Below the pieces are notes generated by a model, which was not told where the DNA came from, searched no databases, and saw only the letters and a list, made by a program, of their open reading frames with translations. DNA of 64,000 bases. It comes from Trichomonas vaginalis G3 (taxonomy: Eukaryota; Parabasalia; Trichomonadida; Trichomonadidae). Below are positions 1 through 7,767 of this stretch, one piece after another. Position numbers and translations under genes: made by a program. The stretch's first letter is position 1. The number at the start of each line of letters is the position of its first letter. The stretch covers positions 19,117,319 through 19,181,318 of the forward strand of contig NC_067206.1 in NCBI RefSeq assembly GCF_026262505.1. Direction: 5' to 3'.

Positions 1-84
1 ATTATATCATGGACGCTGGGCGTTGGAATGAGATCAATAGGGAGGTAGTTGATTTGCAAAAGTCTTAAAGACTCAGGAATAATC

Positions 85-822
85 TCATTTTCTTGATTCA
101 GTAGGAATACTCTTATCAATGTGGTTAAGATCTATTGCACGGGGTATATTATGAAGCCAATCATCTGTTTGTGTAATTTGGAGGTTTCCCTGCTTCATTA
201 ATTTGAATCTTTGATAATGTCTTCTAGCGTAAAGTAAATCATTGTGGATTGTTTCATATGTTCCAATAATTCCAAGAGTTGCATGCTGGCGATTTGCAAG
301 AGGATTAATATATGGCTCTAATAAGTTACTCACAACCTCTATAAGAGTGGTAGTTATTTCTTTAGGAGGTAGGCCTGTTTTAATATGAAAGTCTTTAAAG
401 GATGGTTCTTCTATCGATGGAAGAGGTTCAACATCAGACTGTGATGTGGAATAAGATATTTTTTCGGAGGATTCATCATTATTGTCAGAAAAACTTTGAG
501 AAGAACTAGATTGTGACTCATCACCAACTGCATGTGCTGGAGTGTCACCAGATGTAGATTGCCGCTGACTGTCACCAGCGGCTTGAAGTGTATTATCACG
601 TGTATTTATAAGCCGTTCAATTTGCTCACGAGCACGTAGTATATGTAGGGGATCAACTGCTGGTTGTTGGTTTAAAAGCCTAAGGAATGATTGTTCACCT
701 CGTGCAACATGGAAGAGTACTGCTTTACGAAATGTCTTAGGATCTATTTTGGGGCGGACTCTGCCTGTGATCAATGGAACATTTGTTAGTGCATGCTTAT
801 ACGTTGTTTTCTTGGATATCAA
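85..822 (-). CDS. unrecognised ORF at the end of the outer MULE
   Basis: I do not recognise this 245-codon frame. It opens just after a TGA and its first codon is TTG, so the left-hand start is artificial and the frame probably continued upstream. It overlaps the last bases of the MULE transposase fragment in a different frame, which suggests it belonged to the same transposon or to a flanking one. The middle (roughly residues 85-130) is rich in Ser, Asp, Gln and Asn and looks disordered. The two flanks look folded: a Lys/Arg-rich N-terminal part containing KTFRKAVLFHVARGEQSFL and a C-terminal part around ATLGIIGTYETIHND. No membrane segment or signal peptide is visible. It could be a second transposon-encoded protein or a decayed C-terminal transposase domain. 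Confidence 0.35.
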   Translation of the reverse strand: MISKKTTYKHALTNVPLITGRVRPKIDPKTFRKAVLFHVARGEQSFLRLLNQQPAVDPLHILRAREQIERLINTRDNTLQAAGDSQRQSTSGDTPAHAVGDESQSSSSQSFSDNNDESSEKISYSTSQSDVEPLPSIEEPSFKDFHIKTGLPPKEITTTLIEVVSNLLEPYINPLANRQHATLGIIGTYETIHNDLLYARRHYQRFKLMKQGNLQITQTDDWLHNIPRAIDLNHIDKSIPTESRK

Positions 823-1309
823 ATCTCATGAAAATTGTTCCGCCAAAGTAGCAATATTTAATTTTTTTGTTAATCGATTCTGAAATGTTATTTGTGAGAG
901 CTAAATTTTCATCTCTTTCGGTGGCTGTCCATCTGTCTTGGTTTGATATCCATTGATTTTGTATGTATTTTGAAAATTCTGGGAATTTTTCGGCTATTTC
1001 CAGAATTTTTTTGAACGTTGGTTCAATCCATTCTTTCTTGCCATTTCTGCCGTATGCAAGATAGTTCATTTTTGTATCTAATATCAATTTGTCTGAACTC
1101 TCAAATGCATAATCTTTCAAAAATTTTTTGAACGCCCTCAATACATGAACTGCACACCAATGAAGGATAACTTCTGGAAAAGAGTTGATAATCGCATTTT
1201 CGATTTCTTGTGCACAATCTGATATAAAATATTTTGGTTTTACTTTTGCCCAGTTAAAAAATGCCTTGAGACAGAATGCAATATTTTCTGAAGTGTTTGG
1301 ATAAACCAC
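797..1309 (-). pseudogene. MULE transposase, C-terminal catalytic part
   Basis: This piece reads from VVYPNTSENIAFC to the NNISESINKK segment. It holds the second Asp of the MULE DDE core (KYFISDCAQEI), the C-x2-H pair (HWCAVHVLRAF) and the last Glu (NNISESI). These line up with SMDCAPQI, WCGVHVLRA and NNIAEAH of the whole MULE at 15.7-17.2 kb. The frame stays open rightward to 1366, but the bases beyond 1309 belong to the inserted hairpin element, so those residues are read-through and not transposase. The first catalytic Asp lies in another piece, beyond two insertions. Confidence 0.75.
1294..1309. repeat. 16-bp target duplication, left copy
   Basis: TGTTTGGATAAACCAC here is repeated exactly at 2360-2375, on the other side of the hairpin element. 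On the minus strand it encodes the VVYPN segment of the host MULE transposase, so the duplicated bases are clearly target sequence and not part of the element. Confidence 0.85.
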
Positions 1310-1469
1310 TGTTTCGTACCGAAATGGCTCACAAAAAGTGACAGAAAACCTTAAATTGCGCGGCAATTTTAATTAAAAAAATAAACATTAATTTTTGTGA
1401 TTGATATTATGCATTTTATTTATATTATATAAGATTTAAATTTAGGGGAAAAATTGGAAAAAAAATAAG

Positions 1470-1722
1470 ATTGGAAGTCTTTAGGTAAGAAGGAAAGGGC
1501 AAGAGATATATAGTGTACCTATATACCTCTTGCCCTTTCATTCTAAGTAGAAATGGGAGAAACTTTGTCCGCATCATAAGTTATGCGGACAAAGTTTCTC
1601 CGATTTCTAATGGGAATTGCAGGCTATGAGGCACTGATATATAATCAGTACCTCATAGCCTACAATTCCCCTTATTAGACTTCCAAACTTTGAGTTAATG
1701 TCTTGACATTAACTCAAAGTTT
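1470..1722. repeat. clover-like cluster of four hairpins
   Basis: A 10-bp closing stem (1471-1480 with 1677-1686) encloses three hairpins: 1493-1539 (arms of 13 bp), 1557-1600 (arms of 18 perfect bp, 8-base loop) and about 1612-1670 (arms of about 27 bp with small bulges). A fourth hairpin, 1685-1722, has perfect 18-bp arms and a 2-base loop, and overlaps the closing stem. Single-stranded DNA or RNA from here would fold into a multibranch structure. No protein-coding or RNA-gene similarity was recognised. Confidence 0.85.
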
Positions 1723-1916
1723 GAAAAACTTCTCGTAAGAATCAATCGTCAAAAACCTCGATTGCAGTTATATTCATTGTGTTAAATTTGATTTATTTTG
1801 AAATTTTTATAAATTAAATTTTATATAACATAAAGCGTTATGAATTAGTATTTCCATATGAATTTTATCTCGAAAATAGTAATTTACAGTTATATTTCGG
1901 TTAATTTTGGAAATTT

Positions 1917-2075
1917 CTAGGAATACTTTAAGATAGTATGATTATATATAACTCTGCCTTCATGATTTATTTTAGCTTTCGCGCAAATATCAGTTAACTT
2001 AACTCCATTATTTGATTTTGTGATGGCTTCACAAAGCCAATCAATATCAATCTCTTCTGGAGAATGTCTTCTCAT
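1917..2075 (-). CDS. 52-aa ORF in hairpin element, HTH-like
   Basis: This short frame starts at an ATG and begins MRRHSPEEIDIDWLCEAI, continuing with GVKLTDICAKAKI. The pattern of a helix, a glycine-containing turn and a second helix with LTDIC..AKI resembles a helix-turn-helix DNA-binding motif such as those at transposase N-termini. I infer this from pattern only. It may be the remaining DNA-binding end of a lost transposase. No equivalent frame was seen in copy 2. Confidence 0.35.
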   Translation of the reverse strand: MRRHSPEEIDIDWLCEAITKSNNGVKLTDICAKAKINHEGRVIYNHTILKYS

Positions 2076-2359
2076 CTAGAATATTTTCAATACTTTACAT
2101 ACAAACATTTTTATTTCTAAAAAACTTTTTAATTTTTTCTAGGATATATGAATGAAAATAGTTAGAACAAGATTTTGAAGCTCAAAACATTAAAAATTAT
2201 TAAAGATTTGTATAATATGATTAAAAATGGGAAATAATATGAGGCAATATAAAGGAATATGAATATTAAATAAATATATCTAAATAGAAAGAATCAGAAA
2301 AATCAAATTATTGGCGCCAAAAATGTCACCTTTTTGGTGAGCCATTTCGGTATGAGATA

Positions 2360-2375
2360 TGTTTGGATAAACCAC
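2360..2375. repeat. 16-bp target duplication, right copy
   Basis: Exact second copy of TGTTTGGATAAACCAC, directly abutting the right terminal repeat of the hairpin element. Confidence 0.85.
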
Positions 2376-2453
2376 AAATTGAAAAATTGGAAATATATGT
2401 GTATTTGGAAATTTGGCTGATATAATGTAAAACAACATTTTAAATTCAAGTAA
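2376..2453 (-). pseudogene. MULE transposase fragment between two insertions
   Basis: About 26 codons on the minus strand (LLEFKMLFYIISAKF, then NTHIFPIFQF) match the stretch after the first catalytic Asp of the whole MULE (LLRSNIPLYAFTGKI, then DFHIFPFLYF). It is bounded by the Maverick on the right and the duplicated 16-mer of the hairpin element on the left. Confidence 0.7.
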
Positions 2454-2651
2454 AGTAGTATATGTGGAAGGGTTGTGTGACTTTTTTTGTAAACGTAAGA
2501 ATTCATACAATATTGAACGATTTTGTATCATTTTTTTTAACATATGAAGTAAAAAATGTATGATTCTTACGGTTTTTATTCTTACGTTTTTGAATAAATC
2601 AAGATTTAAAAAATTTTCAAATCGTAAGACATTTACACTCAGCCCATACAT
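2454..2651. repeat. Maverick 1 left terminal inverted repeat
   Basis: 198 bp, starting AGTAGTATATGTGG. It is the reverse complement of 8900-9097 with no mismatch that I can find. It contains several copies of CTTACG or CGTAAG, which may be protein-binding sites of the element. Confidence 0.9.
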
Positions 2652-2797
2652 AATGAAATATATTTCATCTTTTATAAAAGAAGCTATATATAGATGATGT
2701 CAGATATTCCACGATTAATTAAACATTGTTTAAATCCTGAATGGAATCAACGGAGTCATAATCAAAGACCTCATAAATGAGAAAAATAAATTAGAAA

Positions 2798-3157
2798 TTA
2801 ATGATTATTTGAATTTATGAAATCAATTATTTGATTTACTCTTTCTTCAATCTCTTCTATTCTTTTTGTTAAATCATCAATTTTCATTAATGAGGTGATT
2901 CTTGATTGAGGAATAGATTTCAAACTAACCACTCCTTTTATTTTTGAAATTTTGAATCTATCAACTTTAAACATTTTATTCAATTTACATGTTGTCAATT
3001 CTTCAAATAATTTTTTATTATTAGCATAATAGTCATTAAATTCTTCAACAGATGAAAAAATTTTTATTTCAGTAATTGGTTTAACAACATTTATTTTTTG
3101 TTGAACATTTTCACTTTCTTCCTCCTCTGTTTCATTTATTTTTAAAATCGGTTTCAT
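2798..3157 (-). CDS. Maverick 1 small acidic/coiled-coil protein
   Basis: A 119-aa frame of unknown function starting MKPILKINETEEEESENV. The N-terminus is acidic, and the C-terminus (about residues 90-119, IDDLTKRIEEIEERVNQII) is a predicted short coiled coil. It lies between the left terminal repeat and the small amphipathic genes, so it is an element gene by position. No family was recognised. Confidence 0.5.
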   Translation of the reverse strand: MKPILKINETEEEESENVQQKINVVKPITEIKIFSSVEEFNDYYANNKKLFEELTTCKLNKMFKVDRFKISKIKGVVSLKSIPQSRITSLMKIDDLTKRIEEIEERVNQIIDFINSNNH

Positions 3158-3224
3158 TTATGATAAAAATAAAAATTAGAATATAAGTGATGAAATATAT
3201 TTTTTAATTAATATTAAATCAGAA

Positions 3225-3461
3225 ATGGCTGCAGGATTCTTTAAAAAATTATGGGATGGAATTAAGAAAGCTGCAGGGTGGGTTCATCAAAAGATTATTA
3301 AACCCATTGCAAACTTTTTGGCACCAGTAGCGAAAACGGCAGGAACTATCATAGGTGGAGTATTAGGTACTAAAGCAGGTAATCCGGCGATGGGAGCACA
3401 AGCAGGTAACGCAATTGGTGGAATAGCTGAAGGAATACTTAATAAAATAGGAGGTAGATAG
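3225..3461 (+). CDS. Maverick 1 amphipathic virion-type small protein
   Basis: The 78-aa product starts MAAGFFKKLWDGIKKAAG, an amphipathic basic helix, followed by a Gly/Ala-rich hydrophobic stretch (GTIIGGVLGTKAGNPAMG). Small proteins of this kind accompany capsid genes in Polinton-like elements and resemble membrane-active minor virion proteins; that role is inferred. Its start is nearly identical to that of the divergently placed gene at 3486-3701, which suggests an old duplication. A similar helix appears in the second Maverick near 60.3 kb. Confidence 0.5.
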   Translation: MAAGFFKKLWDGIKKAAGWVHQKIIKPIANFLAPVAKTAGTIIGGVLGTKAGNPAMGAQAGNAIGGIAEGILNKIGGR

Positions 3462-3485
3462 TGGAAAAATAAATAAATATTATTT

Positions 3486-3701
3486 TTATCTTAGTATCGG
3501 TTGTAGTCTTTGATAAACTTTTTCTCCTTTATTTAATATTTCTCTTATTGGGGCAGCTTTTGGTGTTATTGATTCAGCAACGTCACTAATTGCTTCTTTA
3601 TTCTTAAATATCCAATTTGCTCCCTTCTTCAATGTTTCCCAAACTTTATGCGCTCCTCTTTTTACTTTATCCCATAATTTTTTAAAGAATCCTGCAGCCA
3701 T
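3486..3701 (-). CDS. Maverick 1 amphipathic small protein, paralogue
   Basis: A 71-aa frame starting MAAGFFKKLWDKVKRGAHKV, sharing its first eleven residues with the gene at 3225-3461 but lacking the Gly-rich tail. It is basic and helical. It is convergent with that gene and only 24 bases away. Function is unknown; a minor virion component is possible by context. Confidence 0.45.
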   Translation of the reverse strand: MAAGFFKKLWDKVKRGAHKVWETLKKGANWIFKNKEAISDVAESITPKAAPIREILNKGEKVYQRLQPILR

Positions 3702-3770
3702 AGTTGATTATTTCATTAAAATTAAAAATTCATTTTCATCTTTTAATTTTGATTTTTTATTTATTAATAA

Positions 3771-4085
3771 ATGACGACTAACTATTTGGTGCCAAACACT
3801 AAACCGATTAATGGAAATGTGTTTCATTCATTCGAAAAGATAAATGAAATATTCGCAAAGAATGACGGTAGAAGATATTATAGAGAACTTGAAAGTTCAT
3901 GCTATGACTCTGATGCTCCATATTTTGATGATAAACAAACTCATTTAAGAATTACAAATCCGGCTCATGATGTGAACCAATTAGGTGACACATATATTAA
4001 ACGCAAAGTTAAAGCAACTCTAGTTTCAAATAAAGCTTTCACATGTGATGTCGCTTTTAAATGCATGCGTTTAAATATAAAATAA
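3771..4085 (+). CDS. Maverick 1 unknown 104-aa protein
   Basis: The frame starts at ATG in a tight gap after the divergent small gene and reads MTTNYLVPNTKPINGNVFHS. It has mixed composition with no membrane segment. The alternation of polar and hydrophobic residues near the end (TYIKRKVKATLVSNKAFT) would fit beta strands, so a capsid-related piece is possible but not shown. Confidence 0.4.
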   Translation: MTTNYLVPNTKPINGNVFHSFEKINEIFAKNDGRRYYRELESSCYDSDAPYFDDKQTHLRITNPAHDVNQLGDTYIKRKVKATLVSNKAFTCDVAFKCMRLNIK

Positions 4086-4223
4086 ATCTGCGCTATTCAT
4101 TTTATATAAAAATAAAATAAGTGTTTAAGGGTGCCCACCTCTTTGATCAACTTCATAACCATCATTAACGGTTCCTTTTGTCTCTTCTGTGGCATTTCAT
4201 TAAAAATAAAATTTTAAATTGTA

Positions 4224-7200
4224 TTAAATAAATGGCATACAACATCCATTTTCACAACATACAGCCTTAGTGTGTGCTCCTGTTAATGCAGTCTTACCAA
4301 TTGTTAAGCGAGTCATTGACCCGTTTTTAAGTTGTAAATTAATATTCTGACCATCAAATATCACTTTATCATTTATTATATCTAAATAATTTTTAGGTGT
4401 TAATTGTTTATTTTGTCGTAAACTAACACCTTTCATTTTTTGTGCAATCTTTTTAAAATCACCTCCATCGATTGAACCATTGAATGATGTATAACACTTA
4501 GGACATAAAGCAACCATGTTATCACCTTGTTTCTCAATTGCTAAACCCAATAACTTCTTCTCATGTGCTTTTTCTTCAGCTTTATTCTTTAATTTAGGTT
4601 TACATTTCTCATCAAAACAGAAGAAATCAAAAGGTGCGAATTTGAAAATGTTTTTATCATAAAATTGTTTATCAGTAACAATTGCTTGAAATGCTTGAGT
4701 GTTAGGAAGATTTGGGTCGCCAGCGATTGCCCAATAAGATGAATCAGTATCACCTTCAATGAAATGAAAACGATTAACATCCATGCATTTATACATAAAA
4801 TCATAAATGAAAACCAAATACCAGTATTTAGCATTATCTAAAGTGAAGAATGCCTCTTGTAAACATGTATCACATCTATAAAATCTATCTTTAAGCATCA
4901 CTTGATATGTATCTTCACCTATTTCTCTTATGTTTTTAAACTTATTTGACATACATGCAACGCGTGACTTCTGTGCATTCATTATTTTAGTCTTTGCGTA
5001 ATTTTGTGTATTCATTGCATCGTAACCATATGATCCATTAAGTGAAATCTTGCAAAATAAACTTTTTCCTTTATTTCCTTCTAATTCAGCCTTTTGTCTT
5101 TCGTTCATAAATTTGTTCGCAAATTCATTAAAACAAGTGTTTTTCGTAAATGTTAAAATTGATTGAATATCATCGATGATAAAATGAAATCTGTCGATTA
5201 GATACCAAAGATAATAAGAAGAAAATGGTTGATATTGGTTGTGTGTTGATGCTAACTGAGTTAATTTCCTCTGTTTCTGGTCAACTGGTAGATTGTTTGA
5301 TTTCATGTAATTATACATAAAACTGCCAATTGTTTTTTCATCTGTGATAATATCTAAGTTTCTTATTATCGGTAAAAAGTTAATGTAATCATTAATGTAT
5401 TTTTCATCAATGTGACCCTTTACTTCAGCCACGAATAAAGTATTTTTCTTCTTAATAATTCCCAGTGCTTTTGCTTTCTTTGTTGCTGTATCACAAATGA
5501 TAACACCATTCAATCTTCCCGGCATATACATTTTATGGTCAGTATATTGAATGAAATCATGAGGATTAGATGAAAATGATGAAGGATATAATGAATTAAA
5601 GTCAACTCCAACGAAATGAGTCATAATGTTGGTGGTGTCCTCATTTGATACAGTTTTAGTTTCTGGATTATATGAAAGTTTATTAATGTGCGTGATTCCT
5701 TTAAGATTAACACGATGTTGAACATTTGATAGACCACCAGTAATTCCATTACGGAGAATGTGATAAGCTTCAACTGAATCTAAAGTCATTGGTAAATTAT
5801 TTTTTAATGCATAATTTCTTAAATTGATTCTTAAACGTTGAACATCTTCATCTTTATTTGATTTTACGACATTGCAATAACAACACATTAACTGACAATT
5901 TTCTTTGGTATGTGGTTTTTCATTATCTATTCTATCCAATGTTGGTTTATTTGCATATGTAAACGCTTTACCACACATTTTGCATTTAGATGAAAGGATT
6001 AAATCGTGATAGTATTGATAGTCATCCATTGAAACATTGTTTTTAGTATCCCTTTCCGCTTTTTCATCTTGTTTCTTATATGATTCAATTTTATATTTCC
6101 AATACTTTTTCGTTAATTCAAAACTTGATTCTATCTCTTCCTCAGGATATGTTTCGTTAGGATTGAAGTTCTTATATGCTAACGCGTAACGAATCATTGA
6201 TGCATTCGATGATAAAGAAAGATTATGAAGCATATCAATTTTATAAACAAATGTTTCTTCGATAATTTTATCAATTGGGTCAATCATAATTTCAACGTCT
6301 TTATTGCAATAATGAATAAAATATTCTAATCTATTCTCAAAATTTTTAGCATCATTGAGATATATTTGATAATCTGAATCGGATATTGTTTCTTGTGTTA
6401 ATGCTGAATAAAATGAATCTTGAGTGAATGGTTCCTTTTTATATAATTCATCTTCGTAATTCTCCCATGTGATGAATTGATAAGGGAAAAAGGATTTAAC
6501 ACGTGATTTATTGTTTCCGAAATCTTGAGTGAATTGGTCTAATGTTCCACCCGCTATATAATTTCTGATGTCAATAAATCTTAATTCATATGGACAGTTT
6601 GTTTTCTTTACTATGACTTGCTTAAATTGAGAAGAAGAACCCAGCATTGATTTTATCTTCCATTTTGCAGTATTTAAATCACGAAGAATTAAATTTAAAT
6701 CAAACTTTCCCGAATTAAAACCTATGATATTCACTTTATTGAATTCCTCATCTAGAAGTTCTTTAAATGCTTCCTTCTGTTTTTCATTTAATGTATGGGA
6801 CAAAGTCCCCGCCGTTTGCGGCTTCATTAATTCTTCATATTGTTCAATATTTGATTTAGCAACTAATGAACAGGTTGAAAATAAAAATTCAATCCAATCA
6901 GAGATGAACGAATCACTTGATGTTAAGCAAAAATTCCTCGTAAATGTTTTATCACGGTCTACGACCTCGCCGCTTTGCGGCTTTATTTTGACAGTTGATG
7001 ATACCATAAATGGTTTTAAGTAAGCGTTCAAAGTTGCACATTCAGAAAGTTGAAGTTCTTCTTTAGTCTCTAATGTTTCGAAGTCAAAAGTAATATAATA
7101 TCTTGTTGGTTTATAATATTCCTGCAAATTATGTGCTAATAGCCATTGATATATCTTCTGTTTCGTGATATGTGGTGCATATGGTTGTTGTGTGTTTTGC

Positions 7201-7718
7201 AATTGAACGTCTTGAATTAATCTTCCATTATTTTCTTTACATTTCTCACAATGTTTTAAAAATCTTCTTTGGTTTTTCCTTTCTGGATCATCACGGATAG
7301 AATATACTTCTTCTTTGCAAAAGGGGCAAACTCTATAGCCGGTGAGTGCTTCAACGTCTGTTATTCTATCAGCGTGAAGCTTTCCACATGGACTCTGTGT
7401 TAATAAAATATTTACTGTTTCAAATTCTGGATCTATCATTATTGATTCCACTAATGGAAAGTCTACCTTGTTAATGTCTACGTCTTCTGGTTGAGGATCA
7501 CAATAATAGAAATCAATATTAACATTTAACATTCTCGCTAATCTCTCACTTTCTGATGAAATGTCAAACCCTTCATATGAATCTATTGCTTCATTTAAAT
7601 AACTTCTACGAGTTTTAGGATTAACACCATCAGGAATGTTATAGAAGCGTTTAAATAACCTTCTACCTTCTGCTCTTATTTGATTATCATTCATTTTAGC
7701 TGTTCCGTTTTTATTCAT
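4224..7718 (-). CDS. protein-primed family B DNA polymerase (Maverick 1)
   Basis: The 1,164-aa product carries the family B signatures in order: an N-terminal zinc-binding cluster (about residues 131-160, C-x2-C and H-x2-C), exonuclease motif DFE (residues 212-214, YITFDFETLE), polymerase motif A with SLYP (VDFNSLYPSSF, about residue 705) and motif C with DTDSS (about residue 989). SLYP and the long insertions are typical of protein-primed polymerases of Polintons. It would replicate the element. An HNH-like zinc module (about residues 575-622) sits between the exonuclease and polymerase domains. The frame is open throughout. It starts 49 bases from the neighbouring 366-aa gene, on the same strand. 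Confidence 0.88.
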   Translation of the reverse strand: MNKNGTAKMNDNQIRAEGRRLFKRFYNIPDGVNPKTRRSYLNEAIDSYEGFDISSESERLARMLNVNIDFYYCDPQPEDVDINKVDFPLVESIMIDPEFETVNILLTQSPCGKLHADRITDVEALTGYRVCPFCKEEVYSIRDDPERKNQRRFLKHCEKCKENNGRLIQDVQLQNTQQPYAPHITKQKIYQWLLAHNLQEYYKPTRYYITFDFETLETKEELQLSECATLNAYLKPFMVSSTVKIKPQSGEVVDRDKTFTRNFCLTSSDSFISDWIEFLFSTCSLVAKSNIEQYEELMKPQTAGTLSHTLNEKQKEAFKELLDEEFNKVNIIGFNSGKFDLNLILRDLNTAKWKIKSMLGSSSQFKQVIVKKTNCPYELRFIDIRNYIAGGTLDQFTQDFGNNKSRVKSFFPYQFITWENYEDELYKKEPFTQDSFYSALTQETISDSDYQIYLNDAKNFENRLEYFIHYCNKDVEIMIDPIDKIIEETFVYKIDMLHNLSLSSNASMIRYALAYKNFNPNETYPEEEIESSFELTKKYWKYKIESYKKQDEKAERDTKNNVSMDDYQYYHDLILSSKCKMCGKAFTYANKPTLDRIDNEKPHTKENCQLMCCYCNVVKSNKDEDVQRLRINLRNYALKNNLPMTLDSVEAYHILRNGITGGLSNVQHRVNLKGITHINKLSYNPETKTVSNEDTTNIMTHFVGVDFNSLYPSSFSSNPHDFIQYTDHKMYMPGRLNGVIICDTATKKAKALGIIKKKNTLFVAEVKGHIDEKYINDYINFLPIIRNLDIITDEKTIGSFMYNYMKSNNLPVDQKQRKLTQLASTHNQYQPFSSYYLWYLIDRFHFIIDDIQSILTFTKNTCFNEFANKFMNERQKAELEGNKGKSLFCKISLNGSYGYDAMNTQNYAKTKIMNAQKSRVACMSNKFKNIREIGEDTYQVMLKDRFYRCDTCLQEAFFTLDNAKYWYLVFIYDFMYKCMDVNRFHFIEGDTDSSYWAIAGDPNLPNTQAFQAIVTDKQFYDKNIFKFAPFDFFCFDEKCKPKLKNKAEEKAHEKKLLGLAIEKQGDNMVALCPKCYTSFNGSIDGGDFKKIAQKMKGVSLRQNKQLTPKNYLDIINDKVIFDGQNINLQLKNGSMTRLTIGKTALTGAHTKAVCCENGCCMPFI
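5848..6000 (-). other. HNH-like zinc module inside the polymerase
   Basis: Within the polymerase frame the protein reads CKMCG, then TLDRIDNEKPHTKENCQLMC and CYCN. This matches the HNH endonuclease pattern of two zinc-binding C-x2-C pairs around a LDRID..-H-x3-NCQL core. It lies between the exonuclease and palm motifs. Whether it cuts DNA or only binds zinc cannot be told from the sequence. Confidence 0.65.
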
Positions 7719-7767
7719 TTATGTAAGAATAAAAATTAAAAAAATAAATAAAAATAAAGTTTATTTT

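Larger units (their letters stand above)
1310..2359 (+). mobile_element. hairpin-array transposon, copy 1 (16-bp TSD)
   Basis: This 1,050-bp insertion sits inside the MULE transposase. Its ends are inverted repeats: left TGTTTCGTACCGAAATGGCT and, read from the right end, TATCTCATACCGAAATGGCT, both continuing through CTCAC to a GTGAC motif. About 40 bases in from the left end lies TTGCGCGGCAATTTT, which is also found inside the matching end of copy 2 at 26-27 kb. Inside are four long near-perfect hairpins (1470-1722) and a short ORF (1917-2075). There is no recognisable transposase, so it is probably non-autonomous. The 16-bp target duplication is shared with copy 2 and is unusual for a eukaryotic DNA transposon. 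Confidence 0.8.

Noticed and set aside
1310-1366. extra N-terminal residues of the MULE fragment frame
   Set aside because: These bases are the terminal repeat of the inserted hairpin element; the frame is open by chance.
4415-4430. ACTAACAC word resembling a trichomonad intron 3' motif
   Set aside because: It lies on the wrong strand inside an open polymerase frame and has no GTATGT partner or following ACAG.
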